Counted from the first letter of the stretch, positions 20,740 to 28,648 are shown. The stretch: DNA of 64,000 nt from Streptomyces griseiscabiei (GCF_020010925.1 NZ_JAGJBZ010000002.1:1-64000), one strand, 5' to 3'. Numbers and translations are program-made. Notes: generated from the letters alone by a model not told the origin.

Positions 20740-21945
20740 ATGACGAGAGTCATGACGAGAGTACTGATCATCGGCGGGGGGATCGGGGGCCTGACCATGG
20801 CCCTGGCGCTGCGGCGCGCGGGCTTCGAGCCACTGGTCCACGAGGCGTACGACCGGCCCGACGACTACGTGGGGTCGTTCCTGAACACCGCCTCCAACGG
20901 ACTCGACGCGCTGCGCGCCATCGGCGTCGACCTCGCCCAGCGGGTGGACGGCGTCCCGATCCCGCGCATGATCCTGTCGAGCGGCTCCGGAAAGCGGCTC
21001 GGCGAGGTCGCCAACGGCACCACGCTGCCGGACGGCACGGTCAGCCTCTGCCTCCGGCGCGGCGAACTGCAGCGGGCCCTGCGCGAGGAGGCCCACGACC
21101 AGGGCGTCCCCATCGCCTACGGCAAGCGCCTCGACAGCTACCGGGCGCTGCCCACCGGGGTGGTCGCCCGGTTCACCGACGGCACCGAGGCCGGCGGCGA
21201 CCTGCTCATCGGCGCCGACGGCATCCACTCCCGCACCCGGGGACTCCTCGACCCCGACGCGCCCGCGCCCCGCTTCACCGGTCTGCTCAGCGTCGGCGGA
21301 TACAGCGACGGCACCGGGCTGGCCCCCACCACCGACACCCAGCATCTGGTCTTCGGCAGGCGGGCGTTCTTCGGCTACCTGGTCCGCGAGACCGGCGAGA
21401 CCTACTGGTTCGCGAACCTCCACCGCCCGCAGGAGCCGACCCGGCGGGACCTGGCCGCCATGACCTCCGACCGGTGGCGGAGCGAGCTGACCGGCCTCTT
21501 CGCCGACGACACCCCCGTCGTGCGGCGCATCCTCGACCACACCGTCGGCGAGATCGGCGCCTACCCGGTGCACGACATCCCCACCAGCCCGGTCTGGCAC
21601 CGCGGTCCGGCGGCGCTGATCGGCGACGCCGTGCACGCCACCTCGCCGTCCGCCGGCCAGGGCGCCTCGATGGCCATGGAGGACGCCGTCGTCCTCGCCC
21701 AGTGCCTGCGCGACGCGCCCGACACCGCCACGGCGTTCACCACGTACGAGCGTCTGCGCCGCCCCCGGGTGGAGAAGGTGGTGGCGTACTCCCGGACCCT
21801 GTCCGACAGCAAGACCGCGGGCCCCGTCGCCCGGGCCCTGCGCGACCTCATGATGCCCGTGGCGCTGCGGTTCTTCGCCAACCCCCGGGCGCATGCCTGG
21901 ATGTACGACCACCACATCGACTGGGACCAGCCGGTGGGCGTCTGA
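20740..21945 (+). CDS. FAD-dependent monooxygenase (aromatic hydroxylase type)
   Basis: A 401-residue flavoprotein of the FAD_binding_3 class. The dinucleotide fold VLIIGGGIGGLTMALALRRAG lies at residues 8-28, the second FAD motif is LLIGADGIHSRTR, and the third is AALIGDAVHATSPSAGQGASMAMEDAVVLA, including the GD that binds FAD. It should hydroxylate or epoxidise an organic substrate using NAD(P)H and O2. The start is duplicated: a 12-bp direct repeat ATGACGAGAGT(C/A) gives MTRVMTRV, so ATG 20740 (5 nt after GGAG) or 20752 could be used. The multicopper oxidase gene overlaps its stop by one base (TGATG). Confidence 0.88.
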   Translation: MTRVMTRVLIIGGGIGGLTMALALRRAGFEPLVHEAYDRPDDYVGSFLNTASNGLDALRAIGVDLAQRVDGVPIPRMILSSGSGKRLGEVANGTTLPDGTVSLCLRRGELQRALREEAHDQGVPIAYGKRLDSYRALPTGVVARFTDGTEAGGDLLIGADGIHSRTRGLLDPDAPAPRFTGLLSVGGYSDGTGLAPTTDTQHLVFGRRAFFGYLVRETGETYWFANLHRPQEPTRRDLAAMTSDRWRSELTGLFADDTPVVRRILDHTVGEIGAYPVHDIPTSPVWHRGPAALIGDAVHATSPSAGQGASMAMEDAVVLAQCLRDAPDTATAFTTYERLRRPRVEKVVAYSRTLSDSKTAGPVARALRDLMMPVALRFFANPRAHAWMYDHHIDWDQPVGV

Positions 21946-22124
21946 TGGGGGACCGGCTGAAGGGGGATCGGCTGATGGGGGACCGTCTGATAGGTGGGCG
22001 ACTGATGGGTGGACGTCCGACGGGGGGAAGTCCGGCGGGTGGAAGTCCGACGGGCGGGCGTCCGGTGGGTGGACGGCTGACGGGGGGAAGTCCGGCGGGT
22101 GGACGTCCGACGGGCGGACGGCGT
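21945..22124 (+). repeat. In-frame 15-bp minisatellite (12 units)
   Basis: Twelve consecutive 15-bp units encode MGDRL, KGDRL, MGDRL, IGGRL, MGGRP, TGGSP, AGGSP, TGGRP, VGGRL, TGGSP, AGGRP, TGGRR. Unit length keeps the frame, so copy number can change without disrupting the oxidase. Confidence 0.85.
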
Positions 22125-23630
22125 ATCGACCGCCGGACCCTGCTGAAGCTGGGCCTGATCGGGGTCCCGGCCATCGCCGCCGCTGCCGGGGGCGGTCTGG
22201 CGTACCTCTGGGCGGGCGCGGACCTCGACACCGCCGGAAAGCTCGCCTTCACCAACCGGCTCGCCATACCGCCGCTCGATCGCGGGCGCCGTGACGACGC
22301 AGGCCGCCGGGTCTTCGATCTGCGGATCGCTCCCGGCAGGCACCGGTTCCGGCCGGGGCGGGCGACCCGGACCTGGGGCGTCAACGGCGCCTATCTCGGA
22401 CCGACCCTGCGCGCGGCCGGGGGCGAGACCGTCCTGCTGCGGGTGCGCAACGACCTCCCGGAGGCCACCAGCCTGCACTGGCACGGAATGCATCTGCCCG
22501 CCGCCATGGACGGGGGACCGCACCAGCCGATCGAGCCGGGCCGCACCTGGTCGCCCACCTGGCGGATCGACCAGCCGGCGGCCACGCTCTGGTACCACCC
22601 GCATCCGCACGAGCGGACCACCCGGCACGTCTACCGGGGCGTCGCCGGCCTCTTCGTCGTCGACGAGCCGACGCCCGGACCGCGCGGCCTGCCCGACCGG
22701 TACGGCGTCGACGACTTCCCGGTCGTCGTCCAGGACAAACGGTTCCACGACGACAACCAACTCGACGAGTCCGGCCCGACGATGAGCGGAGCGGGCCCGG
22801 TCGGCGACACCGTCTGTGTCAACGGCACCCTCGCGCCCTACCTGGACGTCACCACCCGGCAGGTGCGGCTGCGGCTGCTCAACGCCTCCAGCACCCGGGT
22901 CTACCGCTTCGGACTGGCCGACGACCGCCCGTTCGCGCTGGTCGCTACGGATGGCGGGCTGCTGGCCGAGCCGTACCGGACGGACGAGGTGCAGTTGTCG
23001 CCCGGGGAGCGCGCCGAGATCGTCGTGTCCCCGGAACCGGGTGAGCGGATCGTGCTGCGCAGCCGTCCGCCCCGGCTCGGCCTCGACCCCTGGAACCGCC
23101 GTTTCGCCGGCGGCGACGACACCCTCGACATCCTCGAACTCCGGGCCGCGGACCGCCTGGAACCCTCGGCGCCCCTGCCCGAACGGCTCGCCGACGCGCC
23201 CCGGATCGACACATCGAAGGTCGCGGCGACCCGCGCCTTCGAACTCTCCGGCAACCGGATCAACGGCCGGGGCATGGACATGGCCCGCGTCGACTTCGCC
23301 GTCACCAAGGACACCACGGAGATCTGGGAGGTCACCGCCAACGACGGCGTACCGCACAACTTCCATGTCCACGACGTCCAGTTCCAGGTGCTGACCATCG
23401 GCGGCGAACCGCCCCCGGAGACCCTGCGCGGCTGGAAGGACACCGTCTACACCCCGCCCAACACCCCCGTCCGCCTCGCCCTCCGCTTCCGCGACCACGC
23501 CGACCGGCGGACGCCGTACATGTACCACTGCCATCTGCTCTACCACGAGGACCAGAACCTGATGGGCCAGTTCGTCGTCCTCGAACCGGGCGAGACCCCG
23601 GGCCGGCCACCGGTCCACCACGGCGGCTGA
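21945..23630 (+). CDS. Tat-exported multicopper oxidase with N-terminal pentapeptide repeat
   Basis: A 561-residue laccase/CueO-like oxidase. The first 60 residues are 12 repeats of a degenerate (x)G(G/D)(R/S)(L/P) pentapeptide. A twin-arginine signal follows (IDRRTLLKLGL and a hydrophobic AIAAAAGGG). Three cupredoxin domains then carry the copper motifs: HWHG, WYHPHPH, HNFHVH and the T1 motif YHCHLLYHEDQNLMG, so all four copper sites are intact. It oxidises phenols, amines or metals with O2. It is translationally coupled to the monooxygenase (TGATG), suggesting joint processing of an aromatic substrate. The long repeat before the Tat motif is unusual. Confidence 0.92.
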   Translation: MGDRLKGDRLMGDRLIGGRLMGGRPTGGSPAGGSPTGGRPVGGRLTGGSPAGGRPTGGRRIDRRTLLKLGLIGVPAIAAAAGGGLAYLWAGADLDTAGKLAFTNRLAIPPLDRGRRDDAGRRVFDLRIAPGRHRFRPGRATRTWGVNGAYLGPTLRAAGGETVLLRVRNDLPEATSLHWHGMHLPAAMDGGPHQPIEPGRTWSPTWRIDQPAATLWYHPHPHERTTRHVYRGVAGLFVVDEPTPGPRGLPDRYGVDDFPVVVQDKRFHDDNQLDESGPTMSGAGPVGDTVCVNGTLAPYLDVTTRQVRLRLLNASSTRVYRFGLADDRPFALVATDGGLLAEPYRTDEVQLSPGERAEIVVSPEPGERIVLRSRPPRLGLDPWNRRFAGGDDTLDILELRAADRLEPSAPLPERLADAPRIDTSKVAATRAFELSGNRINGRGMDMARVDFAVTKDTTEIWEVTANDGVPHNFHVHDVQFQVLTIGGEPPPETLRGWKDTVYTPPNTPVRLALRFRDHADRRTPYMYHCHLLYHEDQNLMGQFVVLEPGETPGRPPVHHGG

Positions 23631-23672
23631 ACAGGCGTCTCCGGGAGCGGTCTACCGGCTGGCAGGAATGCG

Positions 23673-23701
23673 TTGACAGCAATTTCGCGCGATGGTCTGA
23701 T
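23673..23701 (+). promoter_or_regulatory. Candidate promoter of the secreted-protein gene
   Basis: A consensus TTGACA (23673-23678) is followed 17 bp later by a weak TCTGAT (23696-23701). It lies 38 bp before the GTG at 23740. The -10 element is poor, so confidence is modest. Confidence 0.4.
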
Positions 23702-23739
23702 GGCCGTTCGTGAGTGAGTTGTCGGATGACGGGGGAATC

Positions 23740-25194
23740 GTGATATCTGCAGCGAAATCGGCAGCGAAATCGGCAACGAAATCTGCAACGAAATCTGCAA
23801 CCAGGAAATTCGCGCGGATAATGTCCGCCGCCGCAGGAGCGCTTCTGCTGGTGGCGAGCGGCGGTGTGTCCCAGGCCGCCGATGTGTACGACGAGGTCAG
23901 AAAAGTGACCGACTCCGCCGAACTGACGAAACACCGGCTGCTGGAGCGACGGGTCTCAACCGCCACCATCGCAGAGCTGGACTCCCGACTTCCCAATGTC
24001 GGAGTCGGCGATGTACTCGCCAGCGCCAATCACCCCATGAAGTCGGTCAATTCGGGCCAGTGCGCGGCAAGAGAGGCCAAAGCGCTCCCCGTCAAGCCCG
24101 GCTATTCCTCCGGCTACTGCTGGGACACCGGCGACGCGATCACACAGCGCTGGCTCCCGCAGGGTCTGACCTCGTCCGGCGACGCCGACAACGACGGTCT
24201 GTGGGGGACCAACAAGGTGATTCTCTCGGGGTGGAAGTCCAACGACACCGGATTCTTCGACGAGTACGACCCGTCGAAGACGAAGTATCCCAACAGCCGC
24301 AACCTGACGCGCGTGGCGTTCATCGACGCGAATGACCCGTCCGCGATGAAGTACCGCTGGGTTCTGCTCGTGGTGCCCACCGAAGGCGGCGCCAACTTCG
24401 ACAATCTCGGCGCCAACATCGGTGGAATGGCCTGGTTCGGCGACAAATTGATGATCACGGCGAAGGGGGAAGACTCACGCGACAACGCCCTCTTCGTCTT
24501 CTCCATGAAGCACATTCTGCAGGCGACGGTCAACGACGACGCCATCGGCAGAGTGAGCGGCGGATACTCGGCCCACGGATATCAGTACGTCATGCCGGCG
24601 ATCGGCTCCTACGGTCTGATGAACGGCGGCTGCGGCACGGCCTCGGGAATCGCCTGCGCCGCCTCCATGTCGGTCGACCGGAGCGCCACGCCGGACAGCA
24701 TCGTCCTCAACGAGTGGCACTCCTCCAGCGCCCCGAAGATCGGCCGCACCTGGAGCTACCGCCTGGCCGCACCGTCCGAGGCCGGAATGCCCCTGGAGGT
24801 GGACGCCTCCGGGTACGCCAAGGTCTCGGAGATGTACACCGCCGACATGTCCGGTGTGCAGGGGGCGCTCTGGTACACCGACCCGGCCACGGGCAAGCGG
24901 TCCTGGTACCTGCCCAAGCACCGCGGCGGCCCGGGCCAGCAGGGCGTCTACTACAACCGCGACACCCAGGGCAGAACGACGACGAGCTGCACGGGCACGG
25001 ACTCGTCCGGAGCCTGCTGGGCGGCCCACTCGCAGGGCATGTCCCTCTGGTGGAACGGCAAGACGGTCTGGAGCCAGACGGAATGGGCCGCGAACGCGTC
25101 GGGGAAGTGGATCGACGAAGCGGTTGCGGGCTGGCAGTCGAAGGTCGTCCGCGAACGCGTCCTGTTCTCGGTGCCGCTGTCCTCCATGCCCTGA
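23740..25194 (+). CDS. Secreted protein of unknown function
   Basis: A 484-residue protein beginning with a short repeat (AAKS, AAKS, ATKS, ATKS; four 12-bp units) and a signal peptide (~22-45, [20 protein letters not shown], probable cleavage after SQA). The mature part is rich in Gly, Ser, Trp and Tyr, with several cysteine pairs (SGYCWDTG, NGGCGTASGIACA, TTSCTGTDSSGACW) and motifs resembling beta-propeller or lectin-like secreted proteins (ADNDGLWGTN is calcium-loop-like). I do not recognise the family. The GTG at 23740 is 4 nt after GGGGGA; an in-frame GTG at 23710 lacks this. GC is slightly lower than its neighbours. Confidence 0.75.
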   Translation: MISAAKSAAKSATKSATKSATRKFARIMSAAAGALLLVASGGVSQAADVYDEVRKVTDSAELTKHRLLERRVSTATIAELDSRLPNVGVGDVLASANHPMKSVNSGQCAAREAKALPVKPGYSSGYCWDTGDAITQRWLPQGLTSSGDADNDGLWGTNKVILSGWKSNDTGFFDEYDPSKTKYPNSRNLTRVAFIDANDPSAMKYRWVLLVVPTEGGANFDNLGANIGGMAWFGDKLMITAKGEDSRDNALFVFSMKHILQATVNDDAIGRVSGGYSAHGYQYVMPAIGSYGLMNGGCGTASGIACAASMSVDRSATPDSIVLNEWHSSSAPKIGRTWSYRLAAPSEAGMPLEVDASGYAKVSEMYTADMSGVQGALWYTDPATGKRSWYLPKHRGGPGQQGVYYNRDTQGRTTTSCTGTDSSGACWAAHSQGMSLWWNGKTVWSQTEWAANASGKWIDEAVAGWQSKVVRERVLFSVPLSSMP

Positions 25195-25285
25195 GTGTCA
25201 ATGCTCTGAGGGCTGATGCCCTGAGCGATGGCCGGCTGCCGCGCGGCTCTGTACCTTGTTGCCATGACCGACAACCAAAGGGGCA

Positions 25286-25705
25286 GTGCCGCGTAGGCGC
25301 CCGTCCGTCCTGCGGGACGAGCGTCGAGTCCGCCGGACCAACCGACGCCTGTATCCATCCATCGACGGCCTGTCAGGCTCCTGCATGGCCGCCCTGCGCC
25401 GCCTCGAACGCGCCCGCTTCCTCCCCGACGCGACAGCGGAGGCGTTCTGGCACTGGAAGAGGCTCGCCCACGGCCCACTCCGGGACCTCGCGGCCCCGGA
25501 GACGGCCAACCGGTGCGGCCTCCCCGGCTGTTGCGACGTGGGCTACTTCCGCGACCACCTCGAAGCCGTACTGAACGCCCTGCCGACGAAGAGCGCACGC
25601 GAGCTACGCCTGCTCGTGACGGCCCTCGACGACAGGATTCTGCGGCGAGCACGAGCGATCCAGGTCGACAACCGAGGCGTGCCGTGGTGGCAGGACCAGC
25701 TCTAG
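25286..25705 (+). CDS. Hypothetical cytoplasmic protein
   Basis: A 139-residue protein, Arg-rich at the N-terminus (MPRRRPSVLRDERRVRRTNRR), followed by a helical domain with WHWKRL, CGLPGCC and a C-terminal VPWWQDQL. The compact CGLPGCC could bind metal, but there is no matched second pair. No family is recognised. The GTG at 25286 is close to AAGGGGC. It stands alone at the left edge of the accessory island. Confidence 0.6.
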   Translation: MPRRRPSVLRDERRVRRTNRRLYPSIDGLSGSCMAALRRLERARFLPDATAEAFWHWKRLAHGPLRDLAAPETANRCGLPGCCDVGYFRDHLEAVLNALPTKSARELRLLVTALDDRILRRARAIQVDNRGVPWWQDQL

Positions 25706-25759
25706 GTCCGGCTCAGGGGCCCACATCCTCGGCCTCCTGCCTGATCGTCCCCATGTCGG

Positions 25760-26020
25760 TCAGGCTCGACCGACGATGCGAGCGGCACCGGGCGAGACTT
25801 GAACGGACTGACGGCAGTCCGGCGCGGCCAGGGGCACAGGCTCGCCGTCGAGGGCGCGGCAGAGGGCGGCGTGCAGGTGCTCGGCCTCGGCGAGGGTGAG
25901 GGGCAGCTCGGTGTCCGTCGGGTCTCCACCGGTACGAGTCACCCGTAGCGGTACGGCGAGATGACCGTCGCCGGTGCGCCGTACCGGCCGCTCGGGCGTG
26001 CGCTCGATGCTCCACCTCAT
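25760..26020 (-). CDS. Small hypothetical protein, third gene of GntR-linked cassette
   Basis: An 86-residue protein: MRWSIERTPERPVRRTGDGHL begins a beta-rich N-terminal half, then LPLTLAEAEHLHAALCRALDGE forms a helix. The ATG at 26020 overlaps the stop of the preceding cassette gene by 4 nt and is preceded by GGGAG. Short proteins of this type are common beside GntR regulators in streptomycete accessory regions, but no function is known to me. A regulatory or addiction-like role is only a guess. Confidence 0.65.
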   Translation of the reverse strand: MRWSIERTPERPVRRTGDGHLAVPLRVTRTGGDPTDTELPLTLAEAEHLHAALCRALDGEPVPLAAPDCRQSVQVSPGAARIVGRA

Positions 26021-26238
26021 GGCGTCTCCCTGCCCCTCCCGATGCGGGCGAGACGGTACGCGCCCCAAAGCCGCCGCCCCTCCCCGCACCCGTCCTGGGC
26101 CTTGGGGCGACCCTTGCAGCCATCGGTGCACTTACGGGTGTGCTCGAACCACAGCCGGTAGGCGCGAAGCATGGGAATCTCGGCGCGCCGGGTGACGCCC
26201 TGGACCCGTCCCCGTTCCTGCTCCTGTTCGCCGATCAT
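26017..26238 (-). CDS. Small Cys-containing hypothetical protein, second gene of cassette
   Basis: A 73-residue basic protein. HTRKCTDGCKGRPKAQDGCGEGRRLWGAYRLARIG carries three cysteines (CxxxC, then C) and a histidine just before, which could form a small zinc or Fe-S site. The ATG at 26238 follows a near-ideal GGAGGTGATCTG and overlaps the upstream stop by one base (TGATG). It is clearly part of the three-gene unit 26573 to 25760. Confidence 0.65.
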   Translation of the reverse strand: MIGEQEQERGRVQGVTRRAEIPMLRAYRLWFEHTRKCTDGCKGRPKAQDGCGEGRRLWGAYRLARIGRGRETP

Positions 26239-26573
26239 CAGATCACCTCCGTGAACTGACGTGCCTGCCTGGCTTGTTGGCGCACCTCGGGAGTCAGGAT
26301 GTACGCGCCGACGAGGGTGCTGGCGATGTCCTCGGCGCTGATGTCCGGCAGTTCGGTGCGCGGCCACGGACATCGGGTGCGGGCTCGGCCTCTGCGGCGC
26401 CGAGCGCTGGCGAGGAAGGCGGCCCACATCTCGGGGGAAGGGTGGTTGGTGGGTGTGCTTGGGGCGGTGGTCGGTGCGGTTACGGGTTCGTGGGCCGCAC
26501 GGTCGGATTCAGGTTCAGGTGGCCCGAAGAGCGCGGCCCTCACTCGTACGAGTGCCCGTGACAGAAGGTGCAT
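26238..26573 (-). CDS. Small hypothetical protein, first gene of cassette
   Basis: A 111-residue protein with a basic N-terminal helix (LLSRALVRVRAALFG), a Pro/Thr-rich linker (~22-45) and a C-terminal helical domain (SAEDIASTLVGAYILTPEVRQQARQARQF). AAGGAG precedes the ATG. The likely promoter/operator is the palindrome at 26679-26704, about 106 bp upstream, which matches the site in front of the GntR gene. Function unknown. Confidence 0.65.
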   Translation of the reverse strand: MHLLSRALVRVRAALFGPPEPESDRAAHEPVTAPTTAPSTPTNHPSPEMWAAFLASARRRRGRARTRCPWPRTELPDISAEDIASTLVGAYILTPEVRQQARQARQFTEVI

Positions 26574-26678
26574 CGTCGGTCTCCTTGTCAGGTCGGATCG
26601 GCCATGCCCCGCGACCGTGTGCGGGTGGTCGCCGGGGTCTGCCGTGCCTGTTGCGGGGGTGGCGTTGGCCCAAAAAAA

Positions 26679-26704
26679 GACTGGACCGGTGGACCGGTCC
26701 AGTC
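26679..26704 (-). promoter_or_regulatory. GntR operator/promoter (alternatively a terminator) before the small-gene cassette
   Basis: A perfect 26-bp inverted repeat has 12-bp arms (GACTGGACCGGT and its complement) around GG. On the minus strand it begins in a TTGACT (-35) with CAGTCT (-10) 17 bp downstream. It shares ACCGGTGGACC(G/A)GTCCAGT, 18 of 19 identical, with 27463-27481 in front of the GntR gene. It is followed on the minus strand by seven Ts and lies 20 bp past the GntR stop, so it could also work as an intrinsic terminator for that gene. Both uses may be real. Confidence 0.7.
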
Positions 26705-26723
26705 AAGCGAAACGCCAGATTCC

Positions 26724-27443
26724 CTACCGCATGGGGTAGTTGTCGACCTGCTCGAACACATGAGAGGCCGTCACTCCCACTTCGCAGACGAGCGGCCGGT
26801 GATCCTGGTCGAAGGCCACGTGCAGTACGACGGCGACCGCGGCCGGTTGCTCCACTTCGAGCAACTGGGCCTCATCGCTGTCGGCCAGTCGCACCGTCGT
26901 CGTGTCAGTTCCCTCCACCGGCATACGACCTGTCTCGCGCCGCACGTAGTGCGTGGTCCCCTCGGCGATGGGCCCCTTCAGCGCCAGACGCGGGGCGGCG
27001 TCAGCGATGGCGGCCGGAAACCAGGCAGTCACGAGCGTGTGTGGGGAGCCGTCGTCGAGCAACACGAGCCGGATTCTCCGCAGTGCTTCCTCGCCCGACT
27101 TCAACTCCAGCGCTGCCGCGACGTGGGGCGGCGGCACCGTACGGTCGGGGACACCGATGCGTCGGTACGGGGCACCACCTGTGACCCGGGTGGAGTCGGC
27201 ACGGCGGGCGCCGGCGGGCCGGGCGACGGGGGTTTCGGCGACGACGAACCCCGCACCCTGCCGAGCGCTGACAAGGCCGTCGTTGCGCAGAACGTCGTAC
27301 GCCTTGACGACGGTGGCTCTGGACACATCCCACTGCTCGGCCAGATCGCGTCCGGACGGAAGCAGGCTCCCGGGACCGAACTCGCCGTTCGCGATCCGGG
27401 TGCGTAGATCCTCGGCGATCTGCTCGTACTTCAGCTGCGGCAT
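26724..27443 (-). CDS. GntR-family regulator (HutC/UTRA type)
   Basis: A 239-residue regulator. The winged helix (~1-70) reads MPQLKYEQIAEDLRTRIANGEFGPGSLLPSGRDLAEQWDVSRATVVKAYDVLRNDGLV. A UTRA-like ligand-binding domain (~85-235) contains EALRRIRLVLLDDGSPHTLVTAWFP. The start is the ATG at 27443. Its own promoter region and the cassette downstream carry the same operator, so it probably autoregulates and controls both the three small ORFs and the divergent methyltransferase. The ligand is unknown. Confidence 0.88.
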   Translation of the reverse strand: MPQLKYEQIAEDLRTRIANGEFGPGSLLPSGRDLAEQWDVSRATVVKAYDVLRNDGLVSARQGAGFVVAETPVARPAGARRADSTRVTGGAPYRRIGVPDRTVPPPHVAAALELKSGEEALRRIRLVLLDDGSPHTLVTAWFPAAIADAAPRLALKGPIAEGTTHYVRRETGRMPVEGTDTTTVRLADSDEAQLLEVEQPAAVAVVLHVAFDQDHRPLVCEVGVTASHVFEQVDNYPMR

Positions 27444-27462
27444 GGGTGTCTCGCTTCCGATC

Positions 27463-27481
27463 ACTGGACTGGTCCACCGGT
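27463..27481. promoter_or_regulatory. GntR operator in the divergent gntR/methyltransferase promoter
   Basis: ACTGGACTGGTCCACCGGT is the reverse complement of the 26685-26703 core with one mismatch. On the plus strand a TGGACT at 27465 and a CAGAAT at 27489-27494 could be -35 and -10, placing the start of transcription at about 27501, the A of the methyltransferase ATG. The operator would thus sit inside both divergent promoters. Confidence 0.65.
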
Positions 27482-27500
27482 TCGCCACCAGAATGCCCGT

Positions 27501-28316
27501 ATGACGAGCCCTGAGGTAGCGCCGGAGATCGTGAGGTTCTACACGGAGACGATCGACGAGTCCGACCGCCTGTCCACGACGGCTGACGGACACCTGGAAC
27601 TGGTCCGCACCCAGGAACTGCTACGCCGTCACCTGCCGCCCCCACCCGCCCGCATCCTCGACGTGGGCGGCGGCCCCGGCACCCACGCGCGCTGGCTGGT
27701 GGCCGACGGCTACGAAGTCCACCTCATCGACCCGATCCCCCGCCACTTGTCCCAGGCCGAACGGGTCGGCGCCACAGCGGAGTTGGGCGACGCCCGCCAC
27801 CTCACGTCTCCGGACGCCTCGTACGACGTCGTCCTCCTCCTGGGCCCCCTCTACCACCTTCCCGACCGCACCGACCGCGACCGTGCCCTCGCCGAGGCCT
27901 ACCGCGTACTCAAACCGGGCGGCCTCCTCGCCGCGGCCGGCATCAACCGCTACGCCTCCCTCTTCGAGCACACAGCCTTCGCCCACCTCCACAAGGAGCC
28001 CCTGCGCGACAGCATCACCAACATCCTCGCCACCCAGGTCCACGACGGCAGAAAGGCGTTCACGAAGGCGTACTTCCACAGCGGCGCCCAACTGCTCGGA
28101 GAGGTAGCCGCCGCCGGTTTTACCTCCGCCGGGGTCTACGGCATCGAAGGCCCGGCTTGGTCCCTCCTGGCGGCAACGGAACGCCACACGGGGGAGCCTC
28201 TCACCGACTCGCCGCTCTTCGAATCGGCACTGACCGCGGCGCGGATGGCGGAGCCCTACCCGGAGTTGCTGTCAGCGAGTTCGCATCTACTAGCGGTTGG
28301 CCAAAGGCCTAAATAA
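27501..28316 (+). CDS. Class I SAM-dependent methyltransferase (Methyltransf_11 type)
   Basis: A 271-residue enzyme. The SAM-binding loop ILDVGGGPGTHARWLVADG is at residues ~52-70, the acidic residue after strand 2 is in HLIDPIP, motif II is SYDVVLLLGPLYHL and motif III is VLKPGGLLAAAGI. The substrate is unknown. There is no ribosome-binding site before the ATG, consistent with a leaderless mRNA. It is divergent from the GntR gene and probably under its control. Confidence 0.88.
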   Translation: MTSPEVAPEIVRFYTETIDESDRLSTTADGHLELVRTQELLRRHLPPPPARILDVGGGPGTHARWLVADGYEVHLIDPIPRHLSQAERVGATAELGDARHLTSPDASYDVVLLLGPLYHLPDRTDRDRALAEAYRVLKPGGLLAAAGINRYASLFEHTAFAHLHKEPLRDSITNILATQVHDGRKAFTKAYFHSGAQLLGEVAAAGFTSAGVYGIEGPAWSLLAATERHTGEPLTDSPLFESALTAARMAEPYPELLSASSHLLAVGQRPK

Positions 28317-28648
28317 CCGGTTGTCCACAGGCGGCCATGGCGCGCTTAGAAAGGCCTCACAGCCACCGTCAACCATCAGCTGGGATCGAAGTGTCAAGCA
28401 TCACCCGGGACCGGACAAAGCCCAGCGGACCGACTGAGTTACAACTTTCTCTACTGGTTCAAGGCCCGCGCACAGCGCGGGCGCGCGCCGCCGGGTGGGC
28501 TCGCCGCTCTGTCTTCGCCAGCGGCGAGCCCACCCGGCGGCGCGCTGGCGACTGCATGCAGAAGATTCCCCCTCTCGGGCGTTCGCCCGGCTCTATGCAA
28601 CCACTTTGGCATGCCCCTCGAAGATCATGGACCCGACATTTTCCCAGC
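28317..28648. other. Intergenic region with a 26-bp perfect hairpin, no gene seen
   Basis: Between the convergent methyltransferase and NACHT genes I find no coding sequence. It holds a 7-bp hairpin (GCCCGCG at about 28463, loop CACAG), then a perfect 26-bp stem at 28483-28508 and 28520-28545 with an 11-nt loop (CTGTCTTCGCC), and a CGGGCG/CGCCCG hairpin near 28580. GC falls sharply from about 28620 rightward, marking the edge of the transferred NACHT gene. Confidence 0.7.
28483..28545. repeat. Perfect 26-bp inverted repeat (11-nt loop)
   Basis: Both arms match over 26 bp without error. It may be a bidirectional terminator for the two convergent genes, but the length and perfection exceed the other terminators in this window. 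It may instead mark an insertion boundary or form a stable RNA. Confidence 0.8.
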
